From: Rhabdornis inornatus
Taxonomy: Eukaryota; Chordata; Aves; Passeriformes; Rhabdornithidae
NCBI GenBank assembly: GCA_013397075.1
Contig: VWZS01000187.1
Span: forward strand, 2,999,083 to 3,063,082
Direction: 5' to 3'
Length of the DNA stretch: 64,000 nt
The notes under the pieces were generated by a model. It worked only from the letters and a program-made list of their open reading frames with translations. It had not been told where the DNA came from and searched no databases. The translations under genes and the position numbers were made by a program. Of the stretch, positions 15,001 through 26,100 are shown piece by piece. The stretch's first letter is position 1, and each line of letters begins with the position of its first letter.

Positions 15001-18000
15001 GCTCCTGGACCTCATGCACACCTTGCACACACGAGCAGCCGGCATCTACAGCTCCTGGGCAGAGGAGCAGCGACACCTGGAGACAGCGGCCAGGAAAATC
15101 ACAGCGGATTCCCGAACACTGTGGTCCAACTGCTGGTGTCCTTTGCTACAGGGTAAAGCCATCCCCTGGCAATGAGAGCGAGCAGAGACACTGCCAAAGT
15201 AATGGCAGGGAAGTTGAAGAGCCAAGAACTAACTGCAGAAAGCAGGCATAGGTTGTTTTTAGCTTTGTTGTAATTGAAAAAGAACTTGGATCAGGTTTGG
15301 AAAAATATCTTTAGGATGAGTTAGCTGCATGTTTCCGGATCTGGTAGTAGACTGCCAGTCTGTGGCCTGGAACAAATATAATCCTTTGTTTTTCACAGAG
15401 GATTTTTGATCTTCACTAGACTCTTTACTCTAGACTGGGGAAGTAGGGATGTGACACTCTCCCTATGGGCTTTGCTCTGAATCCTTCTCTTGCAGGTATT
15501 GCCTGGCTATGCTGCGATGCCCGACGCCAGATACGAATGCAAGCACTCACTTATTTGCAGCGGGCCCTCCTGGTACATGACCTGCAGGCCCTGGATGCCC
15601 TGGAATGGGAGTCCTGTTTCAACAAGGTAACCACCTGCCTGGGATGGGCATGTGAGCAGCACAGCATTGTCATGAAGAGCAAAGCTGTGTGCAAGAGTGT
15701 TATCCTACTTCAGCATTGTCTTCTTGAGCAGCTTGTTCACTGTAACAGACAAGATGTTCCATATTCTGGTCCTGCAAAAAGTTCCTCTCTGTTTAAGCTT
15801 CTGACAGGGCCTTTTGGAGTATTGAGGTGAATCCACTCATGTGCACGTCCCATTGCTTCTGTCATGTCCTCTGCCTAGAAGCCACCAGTTCCAAAAGCCT
15901 GTCTGTGAAAATCTCATCAGTCATTTTTCAGCTCTAAAATATCCATGTGTCTGATCCAACAGGTGTTGTTCCCTTTGCTTACCAAGCTACTCGAGAACAT
16001 CAGCCCAGCTGATGTTGGTGGGATGGAAGAAACTAGGATGAGAGCCTCAACACTACTCTCCAAGGTGAGCACACCTCTGCCTGAAAGCTTAGGGGAAAAC
16101 ATGTTCCTCAAGAAAACCAAACTATTTGCTATGTTCACTTCTCAGCATGTCTGATCTGGACAGGTGTCAGATGCTAGTTGACTGTCTTCAGTGCTGGGCT
16201 TTTTCACCAGCTTCTGCTGCTGGGACATGCCTTCTTTTCAGAACTGTCTCCATGATTCTAGTCCTTGGAAAAGTTGTCAGGAAGAGGTTTGTGACTATGA
16301 TAGAGAGAAGTATTTCACTCAACATTAGTTGAAGACAGTCTATTCTTGGGGTGGAATGATGCATGTCACAAGCTGATAGTCACGACCTGAGGCAGAGGTC
16401 TGGACGGGCTAGGAGACATGGTGATGCATACTGCAGAGGCCTTCCACAAAGGAGACAAGATCCACTCCTTCACATATGCAGCTCAGAAGAGTGGAGGCCT
16501 GTGGCCTCCTCAGGCCAGTCCTGTGCATGTTCCCAGCCTGCCACAAAGAGGGGGAATCCAGGTTTGTGAAACTGGCTTGTTAGTGAGCAGCAGCCCCTAT
16601 ACAACTCGTTGACAGTAGGTGTGTTTTTTTCCCAGGTGTTCCTACAGCATCTCTCCCCACTGCTCTCACTGACTACCTTTGCTGCCCTGTGGCTTACAAT
16701 CCTAGACTTTATGGACAAATACATGCATGCTGGCTCCAGTGACTTACTGGTAAGGTGCTGGATGCAGTCCTTTGGACAACTATTCATCGCGTTTCAGCCT
16801 TCTAAACTTGAAAGGTGTTTTGATTTGCTGTGGGTTTTTGGGGTTTTTTAACTTTTTATTCCTTTCTAAACCACTTTGTTCCATGGTTTCTTGCCCTGGC
16901 CACAGTTTCCAAGGCAGCCCATTGGCTGTTTTGAGCTTTGGTTCATTGCTCTCTGTTCCTTCTGTGTCCTGTCTCTGATTATAGCTGGAGGCCATTCCAG
17001 AGTCTCTGAAGAATATGCTGCTCGTAATGGATACGGCTGGGATATTCCACAGTGCTGACTCACGGACAGGATACTCAGATCTCTGGGAGATCACCTGGGA
17101 GCGCATTGATTGTTTCTTACCTCGGCTGCGGGATGAGCTCTTCAAACAGACAGTCATTCAAGGTACGAGAGGCTGGGAAACCTTAAGAGCACAGGTTTTG
17201 GACCAGTGCTTCCACCTTTTCCAGTACCCACCTGCCATAGTGCCTTGATGCTGACAAAATGAGTTGTAGGAGGCTGTGGGAACTTGGCACAAGGGCAAAT
17301 TGAGGGAGGGTGAAAGGAGTGAGCAAACTGTTGTGTGGTCTTACTGCATGTTTTGTCTTCCCAGATCCAGTTCCCAACATACCAGTGGAGCAGCAGCATC
17401 AGAAAACAATAGTGTCTGCCCTGCCTCCTTCTCCTGTAGGGGATATGAGACCATACACCCACGTGGTTCCTTTGGAGAAGCCTTCTGAACCGAGTGTCAG
17501 TGGTGAGTCCTGTTTTCTTTTTTCTGGATCACTTTACCAGCATGGTGGCATAGATCTGCTTTCCCTTGCTTTAGCATGATCTCTGGTGACCAGACCTCTG
17601 GTGTTGTGAAATGTTGTGCTTCCCTATGGATAAGTTGTTGTAGAGGTTATTGGGATGGGCAGAATGCCTATGATTGACCCCTGGTCTTCAGGGCCCTGTA
17701 TGAAGGGGCAAGTCTGAAAAGGCCCCTGGGTGGATTTTCAGCCCTGCTTGGTTTTGAGCTTATAGGTGACTTTGTCAGGACCTGTGTAAGGATCTGTTTT
17801 GTCTCTTCCTTCTTCCAGAGTCTGAGAGAGCCACTGCAGCTGCCTCACCCACCATCAGCACCTCTGCCTCTCCTTCCTTCCCAGCATCAGCTTCAACAAA
17901 GTCAAGCCCCGTTACAGACATACCTCCTACGACAGCACAGCCGCCGCTCATCCTGCAGCCTCTTGCCTCTCCGCTGCAGGTCGGGGTGCCACCTATGACT

Positions 18001-18105
18001 CTTCCAATCATTCTCAACCCAGCCCTAATTGAAGCCACCTCTCCTGTTCCCCTCTTAGCTACTCCACGGCCCACTGACCCTATGACAAGCTCTGAAGTCA
18101 ATTAG
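1..18105 (+). CDS. GBF1: GBF1, Golgi brefeldin A-resistant ARF guanine nucleotide exchange factor (3' 23 exons, 5' partial)
   Basis: Exchange factor that loads GTP on ARF1 at the ER-Golgi intermediate compartment and cis-Golgi, driving COPI coat recruitment. Exons read from the sequence: 1-210, 627-750, 1049-1174, 1770-1852, 4128-4364, 5249-5342, 7894-8070, 8570-8634, 8736-8859, 9434-9505, 10371-10465, 10909-11062, 11280-11502, 12755-12918, 13230-13476, 13871-14070, 15002-15152, 15496-15626, 15963-16064, 16636-16749, 16985-17162, 17365-17502, 17819-18105. All junctions are GT-AG and phases join without a break, giving 1164 residues plus stop. The product follows human GBF1 (about 1860 residues) almost residue for residue from the start of Sec7; the N-terminal DCB and HUS regions lie outside the window. 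The last residues, TSEVN then TAG, match the vertebrate C-terminus. No frameshift or missing key residue was seen. Confidence 0.98.
1853..4127 (+). other. GBF1 intron, largely empty
   Basis: AT-rich intronic sequence. Apart from the 35-base tandem duplication I see nothing that reads as a gene, RNA or transposon. The other GBF1 introns longer than 300 bases (e.g. 5343-7893, 9506-10370, 11503-12754, 14071-15001) likewise show only splice signals at their ends. Confidence 0.7.
2906..2975 (+). repeat. 35-base direct tandem duplication in a GBF1 intron
   Basis: Two adjacent 35-base copies (2906-2940 and 2941-2975), beginning TGTCATAGTTGAGATTGAGG, differ at one base (T/C). They lie in the 2.3 kb intron between exons 1770-1852 and 4128-4364. 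It is a recent local duplication with no evident function. Confidence 0.9.
4161..17162 (+). other. GBF1: GBF1 HDS1-HDS3 region
   Basis: Exons from 4128-4364 to 16985-17162 encode the helical homology-downstream-of-Sec7 regions, which in GBF1 act in membrane and lipid-droplet targeting. Recognisable blocks are KCAMISAHYGLSDVFDNL at 5249, DEETYDEEDAAFCLEMLLR at 10383, LDRGYTSDSEVYTDHG at 12808, and LLDLMHTLHTRAAGIYSSWA at 15002. Exon 13871-14070 holds a lysine/arginine-rich stretch followed by an acidic DEDEDE run, a likely disordered linker. HDS borders are estimates from the family layout, not measured. Confidence 0.75.
14059..14076 (+). promoter_or_regulatory. GBF1: Tandem splice donors in GBF1 exon 13871-14070
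   Basis: Two in-phase donors lie 12 bases apart: GTTAGT at 14059 and GTAAGT at 14071. The downstream one is stronger and includes the residues VSQD, as in the human protein. Use of the upstream donor would remove exactly those four residues. Confidence 0.6.
17365..18105 (+). other. GBF1: GBF1 proline/serine-rich C-terminal tail
   Basis: The last two coding exons (17365-17502 and 17819-18105) give a low-complexity Pro/Ser/Thr tail. The first half has diverged strongly from mammalian GBF1. The second half contains the conserved block PPLILQPLASPLQVGVPPM and then a run ending in SEVN-stop. The tail is probably disordered, and in the family it carries regulatory phosphorylation sites. Confidence 0.85.
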
Positions 18106-19461
18106 TTGGAGGGTGTTGGAGAACTGTCTGCTGAGGAGGCTCTGTGGGTGGAGGATGGTGGCCAAATGTTCTCTGGTAGTGGGCATGTTTGTTTTAAAAG
18201 ATGATGCTAATCTGAGCAGAAGGGCTGTTGCCACAGTCCTCTGGAGTACATCCCATCCTGCTCTCTTCTTGTGGCATCACCTAGAAATCTGCCCAAAAAT
18301 CCTTGTCTCCATGGAGGAGTGCTCAGTTCCACTGACCAGTCTCCCTCCTGCCTTTGCAATCTCAGGGGCCAGGCAATGCCTGTGCCCAGCAGCCTGGGAC
18401 CAAGCTGCCACCAGTTCATCTGGTAAAGAGGGAAAACTTGTTGATGTCACACCAGAGAGGGGCTGCAGTACAGGACTGCCTCTCAAGATTACTCAGTCCA
18501 GTCCCTGGGCAATTCCCCAGCCATTCCCTAGCTTTCCTGCTGACTCTTCTGGTTGCACTGCTTTCTTTGGGATCTGGGCATGCCTGGATTCAGCAGGTAG
18601 AGAATTTTACTAGGAATGTGGATTGCTTACAGTGCAGCTCACAGATTGCTACATAGGGCTTCTTGCCTACTGGCACATGCTTTCCTTCCTCCAACACGGA
18701 TGACAGCAATCTATCCCCAAGCCAGATACAGATTAAGAAGCAGGCGAGTCTGATAGGGGCTTTCATCCCTGCTCCTGTAAGTGTAATCAGGCTTTCTTCT
18801 GGTTGGAGAAGGCAAATCCAGAAGGCTCTGCCTAGCTGAGTAGATGAGAAAGAAATGCTGAGAGCAGAGGATCATGGCCATGTCTCACACAGCACTTGTG
18901 AGGCAATCGTGTTGTTTGCCACTCGCTGCACATTGGTTTCTTGGTGACCAGCCCCTCCTTAGGAGAACATCCTCTTCAGCTACAGATGTGGGGATCTGTG
19001 GCACCTGCTGACAGATGCCCAGCAGGTCTGCAGTGGTTTCTCTTGGAAGCTCTGAAGAGATTACACCCTTCTGCATCTTCTTGGTGGGATCCCGTGTCCT
19101 TCTAGCCCCAGAACGCCCCTGCAGCTGAGGCCCTGGCAGTGATTCTTGTGCTTCCATCTTGCTGCAAAGACATCCCGCTCTTCCCCCTGCTCATGTCCAG
19201 AGCAGAGCTGGCTGCCTGGCAAGCACTGCATTGCTGATCCTCCTCCTCCTCCCTCGACTAGTTGGCTAAATTCTCAGTAATTTCAATCTTGGAAATCCCC
19301 CTGGTGACTGGGAGGGGCATGGGTGGGACTCCAACCCAGTGTATCCTGTAAGGAGAGGAACCTGCAGTTGGTGTGGGAATACAACCAGTGTACATATGGA
19401 GTAAATGGCTATAAATCCAATGGACTTTTTACAGTGTAATAAATATACATCCTGTAAATGA
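18106..19461 (+). other. GBF1: GBF1 3' untranslated region
   Basis: About 1.35 kb follows the TAG at 18103-18105 without coding signals and reaches the poly(A) signal at 19438. It has no recognised repeat. The end is placed about 18 bases after the AATAAA. Confidence 0.75.
19438..19443 (+). terminator. GBF1: Poly(A) signal of GBF1
   Basis: AATAAA in the context GTGTAATAAATATAC, followed by a TG-rich stretch from about 19454. It is the first canonical hexamer after the stop codon. A second AATAAA at 20214-20219 could give a longer message. Confidence 0.75.
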
Positions 19462-22400
19462 ATGTTCCCGTGTTGCACTCCTTTTCTGTCACGGAGCTTT
19501 GGCTCAGAGCTTTGGCAAAAACTGAGTTTACTTGTCAAGGTGGTGTGCCCTGGCTTCCTATACCAAAATCCTTCAACAGAGTGCTCTGTCTGGAGGGAGC
19601 ACAGGGGGACTTGTTAGCTTGGAGGCGGGTGGGGGGCTGCCGTGGAGGTTAGCCATCAAGGCTAATCAGGAATGGTTCCCATCATGGACAAAGCAGAGCT
19701 GTAATAGTGAGATTGGCTTTTTCAGAAAGCAGTAGTTTCACGTGGGCTGTAAAATTTCTGGTGTTACATTGGTGTATGCTCATGCACCACCAGGACTGAG
19801 GGCAGAGGAGCAGGTGCTCTGCTCATCTGGTCATGGTGCCAGAACATAGACCTCGGTGACAACTCAGCTGACATTGGTGATTCTCGGATGAAGAAGAAAT
19901 CCTTGTTTCCATAGACAGGACTCAGAATTGGAGAGGGCATGAGAGATGCTGGGCTCTTCCAGGCCTAGTGCTTGCCATGGATTCAAACAACTACACTTCC
20001 CTCCTGGTATTTTCTACTTTGTTTCATGGCAAGATCCACACAGTGCTGCAGTGTCCTCAGAGCTGTGTAAGGCACCAGTGCCTTCCCTATTCCAAGAGAC
20101 TCCTATAGACTTGGTAAGGGGGTTAAAAACTTGGGAGTTTGTTTGAATTGCATGAGAAAAGGTCTAAATACTGCATAATGGAAGAGTAATGTGCATACTA
20201 GGAAAGTCCTGTTAATAAATCCTGGTTCCCTAACCCCATTCCTGGAATATTTTTGCTGCTGCAGCTGTCTCTTCCTCACCCTCCACTGCCTGTAGATTGT
20301 GTCTTTCCAGCCCTTAGATATTTTCATTAATGTATTTGAGTCCTTGTGCTGCTCATGGTGCTTCTGTATCCAGCCCCCCTCTTGTCTTTCTGAGCCTTCA
20401 CTTCTATTTACAGCTCTGTTTTTCTGCTTGTTGAAAGCTTTAGATGATTAACTCTTTGTAGACCATTGCTCAATTGTCAAGTGCCTTGATGTCAGGACTG
20501 CTGCCCTTTGATCCCCAGGTGGTCCTCTGACTTTTTGGGGTGGTGTCAGGTAATAGCAAAGCTCCATTTTGCCAGCTGCCTTCAGATAGCTGTTTTGGGT
20601 GCATGCTATGTTTTAACCTATGTTTGCAGAACTCAGCTTCTACTGAGACCATTACATCTTAACTCAGACAATTACGGTGCAAAGCAAAAGCCACCCGAGA
20701 GGACTGCAGGAAGTGGAACTAGAATGGAAGGAATGTTGACTGGAAAGACAGAATTGCACTTTAAACACTTTTCACTAGACTGTAAATAGGAATGGACTGG
20801 AAAACCAGAAAAATAATTTTTTGAATGTTGTTTGGATTTTGCAAGAGTGAGCTTTAATGTTAAAAAGAAAAAAAAATCAGGAAAAGTATTGAACTTAAAG
20901 GAGATCAGAATCAACTGTCAGGTAGCATGTGCTACCTGATATGTTTATCAGTAAGTCTCTTGAACTCTATTTGTAAGCTAAATTACATAAAAGCCAGTCA
21001 TACTACTAATGGCTGCTGGTGAGGAGTGGTGTTTATGACAGTACCCCTTAGATTTGTCCTAGCATATACTTTTTCTAGTCTTGGACTTCTTTCTCATTTT
21101 TACTCAGGATCTGACTAAATATTTTCCAGAGGAGGCTGAACAGACATCACTGTGTTTTGGATTTACCTGCTTCTTCTGTTCCCATTTACGTCAAGGACTT
21201 CTACTGCTGAAAAAGAATAGAAATACGTACTGGGATTTAGCATGTGCCTGTAGAACACTTTACTGTAGAGCTGGTGTTTTCCTCCTTGATACAATGCTTA
21301 CTAGTGTGAGAAGTTCTATGGAATGATAAGCCCTGGCTGTACCAAACATACATTTGGCACTGAAACTTGTGAAACAGAAGTACTGCTGCTTTTAGTTTCA
21401 ATTTAAAAACTGGATCTGAGCATACTCAAACCATCTGGAAGAAAGATTTCCAAGAAGTATCAACAGTGAGCTGGCTTTTTTTAGAAGTTACCCTCGGTCC
21501 TATAAAGGCCAGCTGTTGAACTCCTCTGGAGAAATGTATGCCTGTTACAGAGGCTGATGTGTTCTGAAGCCACCGTGCTCGGCATTTTCAGCCCAGCTGT
21601 GCAGAAGGGAGCCCAGCAGGGTTTGTGCTGCTCACCTGTGGCCCTGGAGTGATGCGAGCCATGCCAAAGCTGCTGGAGGCGGCAGCCCCGGCGCAGCGGG
21701 CACTGTTCCCACTGTCCATGTGGTGTGGAGGCTGCTGGGAAAGGGAGGGCCAGGCCTGCTGCCGGACAGGAATGCACAGGGCAGCTTTGAGACCACAACC
21801 GGCTCCAGAGAAAAGTCCTGCAGTGCAACTCTTGCCCTGAAATGATGGGCTGAAGAGCAAGGAGAGACCCTGATTCTGTGAGGAGGCTGCTTGGAGCGCG
21901 ATTCAACGCAGAGGGCCATGAGATCCCCCAAGACTACAAGTCCCAGTGTGCAGTACTGCTCCCATGGTTGTGTAACCAGCACCCTGGCCCGGGGAGGGGT
22001 GGGCAGCCAGGGCTCCTCTCCTGCACAGGCCAGGGCCAGGGCTGTACCTGGGCAGATCCTCTCTGCAGACGGCAAAGTGCAAGCTTTATGAGCACCAGAT
22101 GCTCTGTGCTCCACGGATGTACACAGCCCTTGGCGATGCAGGATGTGTTGTGACTTAAAACATATCCCCACGAGTAGCCATGGGGCAAGAGGCCAAGTTA
22201 TTGCTGAGTTCCCAATAGGGAAATGGGACAGCTGTGGCCTTACCACAGCCCTGCTTCTCTACCACGGGCAGTTGTGCTTCCTTTCCTCACGTTTTCTGTG
22301 TAAGAAAAATGGGAAGTTCTCTGGGCAGCAGGGTTGGTGGTTGGCTGCTAAACTTAATCCCTAGTTACAGAAAGCGTCTGGGAACAGAGAGGTCAGGGTA

Positions 22401-22779
22401 ACCGGGTCAGGAGTGTGCGCAGGCAGCGGCTGGCAGTGTGGCTGCAGCCATTTAGTGAGAGCACAGTCAGTCACTCCTGGCGTGCAAACACAGCCTTGTC
22501 CTCCGGAGCGAACACTGAGCCCCATGGAAAAAGAGTGAACTCAACATGGTCTTCTCTGCCTGGCCGTCTCTGTTACAGTACCTCCTGTCTCATCCTCTAA
22601 GAGTGCCCTTTGGGCCACTCTTACAGGAGTAAGATGTGGGCCCAGGGCTGGTGTTCAGGCAGGGACGGGCATCACCTGGAGCTGAGGGAGGTGATGGCCC
22701 TAGCTCTGCAGCCGGCTGTCGACGCCCGAGTCAGCCTCGGCAAAAGCTCTCGGGAGGGGTGTTGGCTGCTGAGCTGTGC
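19462..22779. other. Intergenic region between GBF1 and the TMEM150A-like gene
   Basis: No exon set, RNA gene or transposon was recognised. It contains an AATAAA at 20214-20219, which could be a distal GBF1 poly(A) site. GC content rises from about 21.6 kb toward the downstream CpG island. Open frames here lack codon bias, a splice context or a recognisable product. Confidence 0.6.
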
Positions 22780-23110
22780 CTGTCCCTCGCTGCGGCTCAG
22801 CCGAGCGCGCTGTGGGGCCGCCCGCCCCGCGGAGCCTGGCGTTCCCGGCTCCGTGCCGTCCTGCTCCCCAGCTGCCCTCCCCGGCACTGTCCCGCTGTCC
22901 CGGGCCACCAGCGCGGGCGCCACGTGGCGCCGAGGGCCGCGCCGGCCCGGCCCGGCCCGCTCCCCNGGGGAGGTTCCCCCGGCGGCCCCGCTCGCCCGTA
23001 GCCCGGCGGGGCATGCCCGGCCCCAGGATGCCGGCCTGGGGGATCCTGCCCGTCACGCTACCTGCCTTCACCATCACCGGCATGTGGATTGTGTGAGTGC
23101 CGCGGGGTCG
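22780..23110 (+). promoter_or_regulatory. CpG-island promoter of the TMEM150A-like gene, with an assembly N
   Basis: Very GC- and CpG-rich sequence with GGCCCGGCCCGG runs ends at the first coding exon. One undetermined base lies at 22966, a typical break in GC-rich assembly. No TATA box is evident. The 5'UTR and start site should fall here. Confidence 0.7.
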
Positions 23111-26100
23111 CCGCAAGCCCCCCACCCACGGGCGTTGGGGCCGGATGCTGCGGGATAACTGAGGGCCGGGGGTTGGAGGATGCTTTAGAGTGGGATGCTG
23201 CGAGGTGGGATGCAGCGGGCAGGAGGTTGCGTGGAGCTGCTGTCACCGGTCATGTTGGGGCACTTCTGGACACTCAGGGACTCCTACCCCTCCCTGAACC
23301 CGCCCTGCGTGGTCCCCGTGTCCCCTGCAGCAGCGCTGGCATGTGCCTCCGTGTCCTTACATCCCTGACACCCTGCGGAATCGCGTGCCCTGTCCCGGTG
23401 TGGCTGCGGCTGACGCTCCGGTGGCACAGGAGCGGCATCGGGATCCACGCCACCAGCCCAGGCACTGCAGCGCCGGGGCTGTAGTGCGTACGTGGGCACC
23501 CACCCCATGTGCTGGACGGGTGGAAGGGCCTTGTGCTAGCAGTAGAGTCTGTGTCACTTGGGTGAACAATACTGGTCCATCCCAGCAGTCCTGTTCTCAG
23601 GCCTTAACACTGGTGAGCAGTGGATGAAAGACTTTTCTCAAAGGCACCAGAGGTTCAATATGAGTGGTGGGACTTCTGGGGTGGGATGGAGCAAATGCAC
23701 CCCATACACATAAAAGTTCCTCCAAGAGCTTCCCCCTGAGGTATCGCCTGTCCTACTTCATAACAAAGCTGAATGTTGAACCTGGTGCTAGGAACTTATG
23801 CTCCAAGTTTTTTCCTCGGACACCTTGCAAAGCATGGGCTATCTCCCGTGAGTGACCCTGGGGGGCATATACCCCTCTAAACTAAAGCAGCACAGGTGGG
23901 AGTTGCTGCTTATGGTCCTCAAAGCCTGAGCTGCTCTGGGAGTGGCACTTTTGGAGACCTGTGCTGGGAGATGGCTCAGTGAGGGGTCTGCTCCTTGCTG
24001 TCTGGGGGTGCTGTTCCTTGGTTTCCCCCACCTGTCCTGCTCTTTACCTCTGTTCTGGGATCATCCTTTTTGCAGCCAGCTTGTTGCGTGGCCAGCTCGG
24101 GAAGGAGAGGAGTTTTCATACTGGTATTGTGGCCTGTTTTTAACCTGAGCGTTCACAGCCGCCAGTGATTTGAACAGCAGGGTGCTGCCCACTGCTGTGG
24201 CTGCTGGGCAGGAGGGCTCCTCGATGGCTGGGGTGGGGGCCATGGGGCTGAGACCCCTTGGAGTGGAGCAGGATGCCTATCATGAACACCTTGTTGCACT
24301 GACTGAGGCACAAGGGTGACTCCACAGTGAATGCTTGATGGACTTGTTCTGCCCATAATGCTCTCCCAACACACTGGCTACTTTTCCAGACTTCTTTTAG
24401 CTCCACTGGGGCTGGGGGAAGCACAGCAGAGCCAGTGCCATTGGGTAGCACCTGGCATAGCTGTAGGCTGGTGGAGAGCCCTGATGCCAGGGCGTGCCAT
24501 GGAAGCTCTGTGACAGAGCAGTCCCCCAGAGCCCGTGGAGCACAGCAGCACGATGGAGAAGAGGCCCCACAGAAGCAGCTGCACTGAACTGGAGCAGGAG
24601 GTGGCTCTCAGCAGGGATTGGGGTACAAGGCAGGGGAACCTGGTCCCAGCAGTGGGAGTTCTGCAGAGCATGTGCTCATGCCGTTGTTTTTCTTTTTCCT
24701 GCTTTGTAAAGCCCGGAGGTGCTGGCTTTACACACAGGATGAGTGCTGGCCCCTGGGAGGTAGTAAGAGCTGTATCTTCTGCTCTGGGTGCTGGCAGGGA
24801 ATGGGGATGCAGGGAGGTGGGTGGCTGTGGTAACCGTTTTGTTGTCTCTCCTCCAGATATGCCATGGCACTGTCCAACAACCACATCTGCCCTGTCCACA
24901 ACTGGTAAGGCCTGGGGGGAAGCAGGGGCTTTTTGGCACATCCTGCTTGATTAAAGACTCATAATGCCAAGTCCCACCATACCTGTCCCACTTGAAGTAT
25001 GCCAAGCTGTGCCAGACCACTGGGTAGCTGAGGCACTGCCTGCACCGTGACTGTGCTGCAGGGGTGTTGGGGATGATGAGAGAGGTGGGAGCATTAGAGG
25101 GGCACAGAGCCACCTTCTACCCCAGCATACATGGTGGTGATGGGGTGCAAATGCCTCCTGTCCATCTGAGTGGCTTTTGTGAGCAGAACAGCTTGGGGCT
25201 GAGCTGCTGTCAGGGCTGGGCTGCCCTCCCTCCCCTGCCAGGCTCCTCTGTGGTAATGGCTTCTCTGGTGAACAGTCCAGCCTCACTGCAAACCAGGCAG
25301 TGAGAAGGAGGCCATTGAAAAAACACAGCATGGAGAAAGTATGAAAACAAGTGGTCAGGGAATTACAGAGGGCTATGTCTCCATGGAAAAGGTTGTGACT
25401 TGCTTGCTTGAGGCTAAATCTGGCAGTGCCAGGGGAATGGGATGGTTCTGCAGCACCGGGACACCCCATGGGCAGAGCTGCCTGCAACACCCCCAAATGG
25501 GGGATGAGGCATGGAAGAGACGAGGGCTGGGAAAAGAAACACTGTTTGGTCTCTTGGCAACTCCTTCTGCAGAGTTTTTGGCTTGTAGCGTCGCCTTAAA
25601 AATCTGCCCAGAAAGATCCATGTTAGTTTAATTCTTGCTGGAGTGTTTGAAGAAGTGAAAAAAAATAAAAAAACCTGCTGCCATTTCCTGCCTGATGGCT
25701 GATTCTGCCCTGGGAAGAATGTGTGTGTCGGGTTGTCTCTGCTGCACAGCCAGCCCTTAATGACGAATAATGCTTCCCGGCCTTGGGCTGCTTGCTTTAA
25801 ACAAAATAATAATAAAAAAAACCTTCCCAAACCAAACACAGCCCCAAGAGCAGCCTTTGAGGAGGCCGTGGGGCTCCACGCCTCGCCTGGGTTTAGTGGT
25901 TGGAAAACAAAGCCACCAGTAAACTGGGGAGACTGAAAAAACATCAGAGCCCAGCCCAGCCCTTTCCAAAAAGGCTTTTTTAACCATGTGCTTGCTACAT
26001 AGCTGGAAGTGGTGGCTGGACAGCCTGGGTGAGGGACAGGCCAGCACTGTCCCCCCACAACTCCCCCCCTCAGTCCCCCCCCACGTGGGACTTGGGGTGT

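Noticed and set aside
23013..23027. Upstream in-frame ATG for the TMEM150A-like gene
   Set aside because: It would add five residues (MPGPR) absent from the human N-terminus; the ATG at 23028 matches the family start.
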